Source: Bradyrhizobium sp. CSA207
GTDB lineage: Bacteria; Pseudomonadota; Alphaproteobacteria; Rhizobiales; Xanthobacteraceae
Length of the DNA: 64,000 nt
Reading direction: 5' to 3'
Assembly (NCBI RefSeq): GCF_029051685.1
Contig: NZ_JAACFT010000004.1
Location: 186,001-250,000, forward strand
Positions 35,751 to 42,742 of this stretch are shown one piece after another. The translations under genes were made by a program, and so were the position numbers. The notes under the pieces are model-generated. The model saw only the letters and a program-made list of their open reading frames with translations, did no database searches and had not been told where the DNA came from. Every line of letters begins with the position of its first letter. The first letter of the stretch is position 1.

Positions 35751-36115
35751 AGGTCGCCGGCTTCGGGTTCAAGCAGGACGTTACGCTCGCCTCGCTGCGC
35801 GAGGCGCTCGTTGCGGCCGGGGGTCTTGCCGGGCTCGCGGCGGTGGCGACGGTCAGCGAGAAGGCAGGCACCGAGGCACTGAAGCAGCTTGCGCGCGAAT
35901 GCGGTGTGCCGATCAAGGCCGTTCCAGCCGATGTATTGGCGGATATCGACACGTCCACACAGTCAAGACGTATCATCGAAAAGTTCGGCGCGGGTTCCGT
36001 CGCCGAGGCTGCGGCGCTTGCGGCAGCCGGACCTCGCGCGCGACTGATCGCGACGCGCGTGGTCTCGCGCGATCGAACCGCGACCGCGGCGATCGCGGAA
36101 GGAGACGGCGAATGA
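35747..36115 (+). CDS. cobE: Cobalamin biosynthesis protein CobE (CbiG C-terminal type)
   Basis: The 122-aa protein corresponds to CobE, homologous to the C-terminal domain of CbiG. It starts at ATG 35747, overlapping the cobL stop (ATGA). The N-terminus [20 protein letters not shown] and the [12 protein letters not shown] helix are typical. CobE is conserved in aerobic clusters and required for cobalamin synthesis in P. denitrificans, but its exact role is unclear; a corrin intermediate carrier or chaperone function has been proposed. cobM overlaps by 4 nt. Confidence 0.9.
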   Translation: MKVAGFGFKQDVTLASLREALVAAGGLAGLAAVATVSEKAGTEALKQLARECGVPIKAVPADVLADIDTSTQSRRIIEKFGAGSVAEAAALAAAGPRARLIATRVVSRDRTATAAIAEGDGE

Positions 36116-36894
36116 CGGTGCATTTCATCGGCGCGGGGCCGGGCGCCCCGGATCTGCTGACGTTGCGCGGCCGCGACCTGATCGCGGCCTGTCCGGTCTG
36201 TCTCTATGCCGGTTCGCTCGTGCCCGCGGGCGTGCTGGCGCATTGCCCGGCCGGTGCGCGGATCGTCAATACGGCGCCGCTCTCGCTCGATGAGATCGTC
36301 GCGGAGATCGCCGCTGCGCATGCCGGCGGCAAAGACGTCGCGCGGCTGCATTCCGGCGATCTCTCGATCTGGTCGGCGATGGGCGAACAGCTGCGCCGTC
36401 TGCGCGCGCTCGGCATTCCCTACACCGTGACGCCGGGCGTGCCGGCCTTCTCGGCTGCGGCAGCGGCGCTCGAAGCCGAACTGACATTGCCGGGTCTTGG
36501 GCAGACCGTGGTGCTGACGCGCACGCCGGGCCGCGCCAGCGCGATGCCCGAAGGCGAGAAGCTCGCCGCCTTTGCGGCCACGGGTGCGGTGCTCGCCATC
36601 CACCTGTCGATCCACCTGCTCGACAAGGTTATTGCCGAGCTCACCCCGCATTACGGCGCCGACTGCCCGGTCGCCATCGTCTGGCGCGCGAGCTGGCCGG
36701 ACCAGCGCATCGTCCGGGCAACGCTTGCAACGCTCGATGCCGCTGTCGGCGCCGAGCTCGAACGCACCGCGCTCATCCTGGTCGGCAAAACGCTGGGCTC
36801 GGTGGATTTTTCCGAGAGCCGCCTTTATGCCGCCGACTATGACCGCCGCTATCGGCCGGTCGGCGCCGAGCCGCGCTTTCCGGAGGCGTCCTGA
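36112..36894 (+). CDS. cobM: Precorrin-4 C11-methyltransferase CobM
   Basis: The 260-aa SAM-dependent enzyme converts precorrin-4 to precorrin-5. It starts at ATG 36112 ([20 protein letters not shown]) with the SAM-binding [11 protein letters not shown] loop. Family motifs are [25 protein letters not shown] and [20 protein letters not shown]. Its stop overlaps the cobB start by 1 nt. Confidence 0.96.
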   Translation: MTVHFIGAGPGAPDLLTLRGRDLIAACPVCLYAGSLVPAGVLAHCPAGARIVNTAPLSLDEIVAEIAAAHAGGKDVARLHSGDLSIWSAMGEQLRRLRALGIPYTVTPGVPAFSAAAAALEAELTLPGLGQTVVLTRTPGRASAMPEGEKLAAFAATGAVLAIHLSIHLLDKVIAELTPHYGADCPVAIVWRASWPDQRIVRATLATLDAAVGAELERTALILVGKTLGSVDFSESRLYAADYDRRYRPVGAEPRFPEAS

Positions 36895-38204
36895 TGCCCG
36901 CGGGTCTCGTCATCTCCGCGCCGGCCTCCGGCGTCGGCAAGACGACGCTGACGCTGGCGCTCGCGCGCGCCTGGCGCGATCGCGGATTGCAGGTGCAGTG
37001 CTTCAAGAGCGGGCCTGACTACATCGATCCCGCATTCCATGCCGCCGCCACAGGTCTCGCCTCCGTTAACATCGACAGTTGGGCTATGGACCGCGCGACC
37101 ATCGCGCATCTCGTCGGTCGCGGTGCAGACGCCGATGTCGTGCTCGCGGAGGGCTCGATGGGCCTGTTCGACGGCGTCGCTGCGTGCGGCGTTTCTGGCA
37201 CGGGCGCGACCGCCGATATTGCGGAGATGCTGGGCTGGCCTGTGCTGCTGGTGATCGATCCCTCCGGACAGGCGCAGACGGCGGCGGCCATCGCTGCCGG
37301 CTTGCGCGACTATCGCGCGGGCGTGCGCCTTGCCGGCGTCGTGCTCAACCGCGTCGCCAGCCCGCGCCACGAAGACCTCGTGCGGCGTGCGCTTGCCGAT
37401 GCGGGCATCGCCGTGTTCGGCGCGCTGCCGCGCCATGCCGAGATCAGCCTGCCGAAGCGGCATCTCGGCCTGGTGCAGGCCGAGGAGCAGGCCGAGATCG
37501 GCAGCCTGATCGATGAGGCCGCGCGTTTCGTCAGCACCCATGTCGATATCGATGCCGTGCTGCGATCGGCCGCCGCGTGGTCGCCGCAACCGGCGGGAAA
37601 CGGCCTCAACGTGACGCCGCCAGGTCAGCGAATTGCTCTGGCCCGCGATGCCGCGTTCTCGTTCGTCTATCCGCATATGCTGGAGGGGTGGCGCGCCGCC
37701 GGCGCCGAGATATCGACGTTCTCGCCGCTCGCCGACGAAACGCCCGACGCGCGCGCCGATGTCTGCTGGTTGCCCGGCGGTTATCCCGAGCTTCACGCCG
37801 GAACGCTTGCAGCCAATACCCGCTTTCGCGATGGCTTACGCGCCTTCGCCGAGACGCGACCGGTGCATGGGGAGTGCGGAGGCTATATGGTGCTAGGCGC
37901 AGGCCTCACCGACGCCGACGGCGTCCGCCATGAGATGACGGGTCTGCTCGGCCTGGAGACGAGCTTTGCCAAACGCCGCATGCATCTGGGCTATCGTCTG
38001 GCCGAGCTGGCCGCGCCGATGCCGGGACACCAGGCCGGCGCACGCCTGCGCGGCCATGAGTTCCACTATTCGACCATCGTCGCGCAGCCGGATACGCCAC
38101 TCGCAGTCGTGCATGACGCAACCGGTGCGGTCATCGCCGAGACCGGCTCGCGGCGCGGCCATGCCACCGGCACGTTCTTTCATCTGATCGCGGAGGACCG
38201 GTGA
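36894..38204 (+). CDS. cobB: Cobyrinic (hydrogenobyrinic) acid a,c-diamide synthase CobB
   Basis: The 436-aa glutamine-dependent amidase modifies side chains a and c of hydrogenobyrinic acid before cobalt insertion. An N-terminal ATPase loop SAPASGVGKTTLTLALA is followed by FKSGPDYIDPAFH. The C-terminal glutamine amidotransferase domain has its Cys nucleophile at residue 328 in HGECGGYMVLG. It is homologous to CobQ but acts on the metal-free macrocycle. It overlaps cobM by 1 nt and cobA by 4 nt. Confidence 0.96.
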   Translation: MPAGLVISAPASGVGKTTLTLALARAWRDRGLQVQCFKSGPDYIDPAFHAAATGLASVNIDSWAMDRATIAHLVGRGADADVVLAEGSMGLFDGVAACGVSGTGATADIAEMLGWPVLLVIDPSGQAQTAAAIAAGLRDYRAGVRLAGVVLNRVASPRHEDLVRRALADAGIAVFGALPRHAEISLPKRHLGLVQAEEQAEIGSLIDEAARFVSTHVDIDAVLRSAAAWSPQPAGNGLNVTPPGQRIALARDAAFSFVYPHMLEGWRAAGAEISTFSPLADETPDARADVCWLPGGYPELHAGTLAANTRFRDGLRAFAETRPVHGECGGYMVLGAGLTDADGVRHEMTGLLGLETSFAKRRMHLGYRLAELAAPMPGHQAGARLRGHEFHYSTIVAQPDTPLAVVHDATGAVIAETGSRRGHATGTFFHLIAEDR

Positions 38205-38932
38205 GCGGGTTCGTCTCCTTTATCTCCGCCGGTCCCGGCGACCCTGGGCTTCTCACGCTCAAAGGTGCTGCGCGGCTGCGCGAGGCCGACGTCGTGCTGT
38301 ATGACGATCTCGCATCCGGCGCGATTCTCGATCTGGCCCGGCCCGGTGCCAATCTTGTCGCGGTGGGGAAGCGGGCGGGACGGCCCTCGACCAAGCAGCA
38401 CCACGTCAACCGTCTCTTGGTCGACTATGCCGCGACGGGCTCACGCGTCGTGCGCCTGAAGTCGGGCGATGCCGGCATTTTCGGCCGGCTCGAGGAGGAG
38501 CTCGAGACGCTGCGCGACGCCGGCATCGGCTACGAGATCATTCCCGGCGTCACCTCGGCCTGCGTTGCGGCCGCACAAGCTGGCATTCCCCTGACCCGGC
38601 GCCACACCTCGCGTCGGGTGCAGTTCGTGACCGGAGCGGATGTCACCGGCGAGTTGCCGCAGAACCTGAATTGGGCGGCGCTGGCTGATCGGGAAGCAAC
38701 CACCGTCGTCTATATGGGCCGGCGGACCTTTCCGGCGCTTGCCGCAAAATTGATCGAACATGGCCTCGCCCCAGGCACACCGGCGCTGCTGGCCGAATCT
38801 CTTGGCCGTTCCGACGAACGGCTGGTCCGCACCACCATTGCCGAGCTGGCCGAACAGCTTGCGCGGGGTGGCGCTGCCTCCACGGCGGCCGTCATCCTGT
38901 TTGGTGCGCTGGCGGGAGAATATCCGTCATGA
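38201..38932 (+). CDS. cobA: Uroporphyrinogen-III C-methyltransferase CobA
   Basis: The 243-aa SAM-dependent enzyme methylates uroporphyrinogen III at C2 and C7 to give precorrin-2, the branch point from heme to corrinoids. It starts at GTG 38201, overlapping the cobB stop (GTGA). Motifs are SAGPGDPGLLTLKGA, VVRLKSGDAGIFGRLEEEL and IPGVTSACVAAAQAGIPLTRR. It is the single-function form without the CysG dehydrogenase/ferrochelatase domain. It is the last gene of the operon led by riboswitch 1; riboswitch 2 begins 59 bp later. Confidence 0.96.
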   Translation: MSGFVSFISAGPGDPGLLTLKGAARLREADVVLYDDLASGAILDLARPGANLVAVGKRAGRPSTKQHHVNRLLVDYAATGSRVVRLKSGDAGIFGRLEEELETLRDAGIGYEIIPGVTSACVAAAQAGIPLTRRHTSRRVQFVTGADVTGELPQNLNWAALADREATTVVYMGRRTFPALAAKLIEHGLAPGTPALLAESLGRSDERLVRTTIAELAEQLARGGAASTAAVILFGALAGEYPS

Positions 38933-38991
38933 TGGCCGCTGCCCGCGCTCGCCCCTTGACGCCCGGCTTGCGAAAGGGGCACACAGGAGAC

Positions 38992-39183
38992 GCATGGTGC
39001 TCGACGCGGCGCAAAGCGCCGGAGCATAATCGGGAATGGGGATGGGCGGACCAAATGGCGGCGCCCAAAACCCCAGCCGCCCCCGCGACTGTAAGCGGTG
39101 AGGGACTCCAATCAGCCACTGGGCCGCAAGGCTCGGGAAGGCCGGAGAACCCAGTGAACCGCGAGCCAGGAGACCGGCCGTGC
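38992..39183 (+). promoter_or_regulatory. Cobalamin riboswitch 2 (upstream of CbiM-like gene and cobF)
   Basis: P1 is formed by GCATGGT (38992-38998) with GCCGTGC (39177-39183, including G-U pairs). The core AGCCGCCCCCGCGACTGTAAGCGG (from 39074) is quoted in part: CCGCCCCCGCGACTG. GCCACTGGG follows near 39115, and the B12 box GCGAGCCAGGAGACCGGCC spans 39161-39179. The next start codon lies 51 bp downstream, enough for a Shine-Dalgarno-masking platform. It predicts cobalamin repression of the cobalt permease and possibly cobF-cobT. Confidence 0.94.
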
Positions 39184-39233
39184 ACGTTTTGAGGCCAAGG
39201 CCGTCGGGTGTGACGGCAGGAAGGATCTGAGCC

Positions 39234-39911
39234 ATGCATATCGAACCCGGGATAGTAACGGGCGCCAAGCTCGTGTTGAGTTACGCAACTGGCATCGCCA
39301 CAGGCGGCGTTGCGCTGAAGCTTGCGGCCGAGACCATGCGCGAGCAGGGCATCGGCTCGTTCGCGGCGCGGACGGTCGCCACCACAGGCCTCGTCTTCAC
39401 CTTCTTCGAGATCCTGCCGCACTTTCCGGTCGGGGTGTCCGAGGTGCACTTTATCCTCGGCTCGACCTTGTTCCTGCTGTTTGGCGCAGCGCCGGCGGCC
39501 TTCGGCCTCGCGCTCGGGCTGCTGTTCCAGGGCATGTTCTTCGAGCCGGTCGACCTGCCGCAATATGGCATGAACGTCACCACGCTGCTGGTGCCGCTGT
39601 TCGCGATCCAGGCAATCGCCACACGGATCATTGCGCGCAACACTGCCTATGTCGATCTCAGGTATCGCCAGGCGCTGGCGCTTTCGACCACGTATCAGTC
39701 CGGCGTCATCGCCTGGGTCGCGTTCTGGGCGCTCTATGGCTCCGGCTTCGGCGCGACCAACCTCGCCAACATCGCGACCTTCGCGGCGTCCTACGCGCTG
39801 GTGATCGTGATCGAGCCGCTCGCCGATCTCGCCGTGCTGGCACTGGCGAAGTCGCTGCGTGGCGTTACCGCGCCCGGCCTCGTCACGCCACGTTTGCACA
39901 ACGCGGCCTAG
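39234..39911 (+). CDS. CbiM-like energy-coupling-factor cobalt permease (stand-alone)
   Basis: The 225-aa membrane protein begins MHIEPG, matching the Met-His N-terminus with which CbiM/NikM proteins coordinate Co(II) or Ni(II). Six to seven hydrophobic segments follow, including TTGLVFTFFEILPHFPVGVSE with a further histidine and GLALGLLFQGMFFEPVDLPQ. No CbiN, CbiQ or CbiO genes are adjacent, so it either works alone or borrows partners encoded elsewhere. Control by riboswitch 2 points to cobalt uptake for cobalamin. Family good; exact subfamily and metal are inference. Confidence 0.85.
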   Translation: MHIEPGIVTGAKLVLSYATGIATGGVALKLAAETMREQGIGSFAARTVATTGLVFTFFEILPHFPVGVSEVHFILGSTLFLLFGAAPAAFGLALGLLFQGMFFEPVDLPQYGMNVTTLLVPLFAIQAIATRIIARNTAYVDLRYRQALALSTTYQSGVIAWVAFWALYGSGFGATNLANIATFAASYALVIVIEPLADLAVLALAKSLRGVTAPGLVTPRLHNAA

Positions 39912-39921
39912 AGACAAGCGA

Positions 39922-39946
39922 AAGGGCGGCCAATGCGGCCGCCCTT
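39922..39946. terminator. Perfect 10-bp inverted repeat between the permease gene and cobF
   Basis: AAGGGCGGCC (39922-39931) and GGCCGCCCTT (39937-39946) form a perfect stem with a 5-nt loop, starting 10 bp after the permease stop. There is no T-run, so it may attenuate, process or stabilise the transcript rather than terminate fully. It covers the upstream ATG at 39933, which supports 39957 as the cobF start. Confidence 0.5.
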
Positions 39947-39956
39947 CGCAGGTAAG

Positions 39957-40706
39957 ATGCTCACGTTCTCCCTGATAGGCATCGGTTGCGGCGATCCCGA
40001 GCAGCTCACGCGCGCCGCGGTTCGTGCGATCAATGCGGCCGATCTCGTCCTGATCCCGCGCAAGGGGGCTGCGAAATCGGATCTCGCCGATTTGCGGCGG
40101 ACGATCTGCGCCGACGTGCTCACCAGCGACACGACGCGCATTGCCGAATTCGATCTTCCCGTGCGCGATGCGGCCGAAGCGGACTATCGCAAGGGCGTGG
40201 ACGACTGGCACGACGCCGTGGCCGCGACCTGGTCGCAGACGATCGCAGGCCATCTCGAAGGTGAGGGCCGCGTCGCGCTGCTGATCTGGGGCGATCCGTC
40301 GCTTTACGATTCCTCGCTGCGCATTGCGCGGCGGCTTGATCCCTTGCCGACGATCGAAGTCGTCCCCGGCATCACATCGATCCAGGCGCTATGCGCGGCG
40401 CATGCGCTGCCGCTCAACGATATCGGCGAACCCTTTCTGGTCACGACCGGTCGTCGTTTGCGCGACGGCGGCTGGCCGCAAGGCGTCGATACCGTGGTGG
40501 TGATGCTCGATGGCGGCACGGCGTTCCAGTCGCTCGATCCGCAAGGCCTGCACATCTGGTGGGGCGCGTATCTCGGCATGCCCGATCAAATCGTCATGTC
40601 CGGCGCGCTTGCGGAGATCGGCCCACACATCGTGGCTGCACGGCAGCAAGCGCGCGAGCAACATGGCTGGATCATGGACAGTTACATTCTCAAGCGCAGG
40701 CCGTAA
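39957..40706 (+). CDS. cobF: Precorrin-6A synthase (deacetylating) CobF
   Basis: The 249-aa SAM-dependent enzyme methylates C1 of precorrin-5 with loss of the extruded acetyl unit. I choose ATG 39957 (MLTFSLIGIGCGDPEQLTRA), where the family sequence begins; an in-frame ATG at 39933 lies within the inverted repeat. Signatures are LLIWGDPSLYDSSLRIA and VVPGITSIQALCAAH. cobF is separated from the main cob run here and grouped with cobT. It is absent from anaerobic pathways, so it also marks the aerobic route. Confidence 0.95.
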   Translation: MLTFSLIGIGCGDPEQLTRAAVRAINAADLVLIPRKGAAKSDLADLRRTICADVLTSDTTRIAEFDLPVRDAAEADYRKGVDDWHDAVAATWSQTIAGHLEGEGRVALLIWGDPSLYDSSLRIARRLDPLPTIEVVPGITSIQALCAAHALPLNDIGEPFLVTTGRRLRDGGWPQGVDTVVVMLDGGTAFQSLDPQGLHIWWGAYLGMPDQIVMSGALAEIGPHIVAARQQAREQHGWIMDSYILKRRP

Positions 40707-40721
40707 ACCAAGCGAGGCAGC

Positions 40722-41774
40722 ATGCTCCCCGAATGGGTCTATCAAAAATGCCCCGGCATCTCCGCGGTCCATCGCGCGGCGGCGATCGGGCGTCAGGCGC
40801 AACTTACAAAACCCACCGGCGCGCTCGGCCGGCTCGAGCTGCTCGCGATCGAGCTCGCGGGCCTGCAAGCGACCGAGCAGCCTCGCGCTGCGCGGGTACC
40901 GATCATCATCTTCGCCGGCGATCACGGCATCGTCGCGCAGGGCGTCTCGGCCTATCCGCAAGAGGTAACGATTGCGATGATGGCGAACTTCGCCTCGAGC
41001 GGAGCCGCGATTTCGGTGCTGGCGCGTGAATTGGGTTCCAGCCTGGAAGTGATCGACGCCGGCACGCTGGCGCAGGAGGGGATGGCGGGCGCTGTCACCG
41101 ACAAGCCGCGCAACGGCAGCCGCGACTTCAGCGTGGAAGCCGCGCTCGAGCCGGCGGAGCTGGCATTTGCCTTCGAAGCCGGACAGCGCGCGGTCGCGCG
41201 CGCAGAAGCGAGCCAGCCCGATCTTCTGATTTTCGGCGAGATGGGCATCGGCAACACCACGGCATCAGCGGCGATTGCCGCAGGCCTGCTCGGCGTGAGC
41301 GCCGAGGAGATCGCCGGCAGCGGCACCGGCGTCGATGCCGCCGGCCGAGCGCACAAAGCCCGCGTGATCGATGCCGCGATCGTGCGTCATGGGGTTGCCG
41401 GTGCATCGGCCGAAAAGATCCTGTGTGCCGTCGGCGGCCTCGAAATCGCAGCGATCTGCGGCGCGATCATCGCGGCCGCGCAAGCCCGCATCCCGATCCT
41501 GATCGACGGTTTCATCGTATCGGTCGCGGCCCTGGCGGCGGTGCGCCTCAACCCGTCGTGCCAGCCGTTCCTGCTGCCATCGCACCAATCGGCGGAGCAG
41601 GGCCATCGGCTGGTGCTTCGTGCCTTGAACGTCCAGCCGCTGATCAGTCTTGATCTCAGGCTCGGGGAGGGGTCTGGCGCCGCGATCGCGCTGCCGCTGG
41701 TGCGGCTCGCCTGCAGCCTTCACAACGGCATGGCGACGTTCGCGCAGGCCAATGTGCCAGATCGTCCGGCCTGA
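40722..41774 (+). CDS. cobT: Nicotinate-nucleotide-dimethylbenzimidazole phosphoribosyltransferase (CobT/CobU)
   Basis: The 350-aa enzyme forms alpha-ribazole 5'-phosphate from dimethylbenzimidazole and nicotinate mononucleotide, activating the lower ligand made by BluB (19476). It has KPTGALGRLELLAIELAG, IFAGDHGIVAQGVSAYPQEVT and FGEMGIGNTTASAAI, all conserved family segments, and the catalytic Glu is expected near SLDLRLGEGSGAA. Called cobU in the P. denitrificans scheme. It follows cobF by 15 bp and converges on the phosphatase gene with a 6-bp gap. Confidence 0.95.
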   Translation: MLPEWVYQKCPGISAVHRAAAIGRQAQLTKPTGALGRLELLAIELAGLQATEQPRAARVPIIIFAGDHGIVAQGVSAYPQEVTIAMMANFASSGAAISVLARELGSSLEVIDAGTLAQEGMAGAVTDKPRNGSRDFSVEAALEPAELAFAFEAGQRAVARAEASQPDLLIFGEMGIGNTTASAAIAAGLLGVSAEEIAGSGTGVDAAGRAHKARVIDAAIVRHGVAGASAEKILCAVGGLEIAAICGAIIAAAQARIPILIDGFIVSVAALAAVRLNPSCQPFLLPSHQSAEQGHRLVLRALNVQPLISLDLRLGEGSGAAIALPLVRLACSLHNGMATFAQANVPDRPA

Positions 41775-41780
41775 TCCAGT

Positions 41781-42353
41781 TCATGCCATGCGCTGATTGA
41801 CCGAGACGACACGCCAGCCCGTCGAGAGCCGATCGATCCGTGTCAGCGACAGCGGATCGATAACGAAGCGCAAGGCCGCTTCGGGCGTCAGATCGAGCGC
41901 GATGCACAGCGCGGCCCGGATGGTGCCGGAATGCACGACCAGCGTTGCGGATCCTGCTCCGACCCGTGACAGACCCAGCCGAACGCGCGCGACCTGATCC
42001 TCGAAGCTCTCACCGCCGGGCGGCCGAGCGCGCGCCGGATCGCTCCAGAATTGCGCATAGGCGTCGCTACCCATTGCGGCGAGATCGTCGTGCCGCTGCC
42101 CCGTCCAGTCGCCGAAATCCTGTTCGCTCAATTCGCCCATCAACTCCGGTTCAAGCCCGAGCGCGCGCGCCGTCTCGATCGTGCGTCGCGCCGGGCTCGC
42201 GTAACTGGCCGCGTCCTGCGGCAGATATCGCCGCAAGGCCTCCAATTGCGCGCGATCGCCGAGATCGGCCGCGGCGTCGGCGGCATGGATGGTCCCCGCG
42301 ACGCCGTCGACGGCCGCATGACGTATCAGCCAGAGGAAGGTCTCGCCTTCCAT
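41781..42353 (-). CDS. Histidine phosphatase family protein, candidate alpha-ribazole phosphatase
   Basis: The 190-aa protein starts at ATG 42353 (MEGETFLWLIRHAAV). LIRHA holds the phosphorylated histidine of the phosphoglycerate-mutase-like superfamily. Further active-site elements are SPARRTIETARALG (arginine) and LVVHSGTIRAAL (second histidine). EQDFGDWTGQ is the motif seen in CobC-type alpha-ribazole phosphatases. Its place between cobT and the riboswitch-controlled receptor supports the role of removing the phosphate from alpha-ribazole 5'-phosphate or from adenosylcobalamin 5'-phosphate. Superfamily sure, substrate inferred from context. Confidence 0.85.
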   Translation of the reverse strand: MEGETFLWLIRHAAVDGVAGTIHAADAAADLGDRAQLEALRRYLPQDAASYASPARRTIETARALGLEPELMGELSEQDFGDWTGQRHDDLAAMGSDAYAQFWSDPARARPPGGESFEDQVARVRLGLSRVGAGSATLVVHSGTIRAALCIALDLTPEAALRFVIDPLSLTRIDRLSTGWRVVSVNQRMA

Positions 42354-42442
42354 GTGAAAATCTCCAAGGAAAGTTGGTCGCTGTGGCAACAACGCCGCAA
42401 CAGGCACATTGACTCTGTCTGGATCGTAATCCTAGATGGCCG

Positions 42443-42617
42443 TGACGGTTTCCCCATCCGGGGATGAAAAGGGAATGCGGTGCGGGGACGTTGTCCCCAA
42501 TGCCGCGGCTGCCCCCGCAACTGTAAGCGGCGAATCTTGCGTCACGAGCCACTGGGTATCTCGGTCCCGGGAAGGCGACGCAAGGTGATGACCCGCAAGC
42601 CAGGAGACCTGCCGTCA
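42443..42617 (+). promoter_or_regulatory. Cobalamin riboswitch 3 (upstream of TonB receptor)
   Basis: P1 pairs TGACGGT (42443-42449) with GCCGTCA (42611-42617). Conserved parts are AAGGGAATGCGG, GCTGCCCCCGCAACTGTAAG (from 42508), GAGCCACTGGG and the B12 box GCAAGCCAGGAGACCTGCC (42595-42613). It ends 125 bp before the receptor ATG. The switch should repress outer-membrane corrinoid uptake when cobalamin is plentiful. Confidence 0.95.
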
Positions 42618-42742
42618 GCCGTGGTCACACGCGAAGATGTCGGTCGGGGAGTACAGACATTCGGCTTCATCGAAGGCTGACAAGCCAAGGTGAGACCTCG
42701 TTCGCTGTGACGTGCCACTGACGTCATACCGAGGTCTCGACC

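Noticed and set aside
38892-40253. Minus-strand frame spanning riboswitch 2, the permease and cobF
   Set aside because: It covers a structured RNA element and two genes with clear families, and has no similarity itself.
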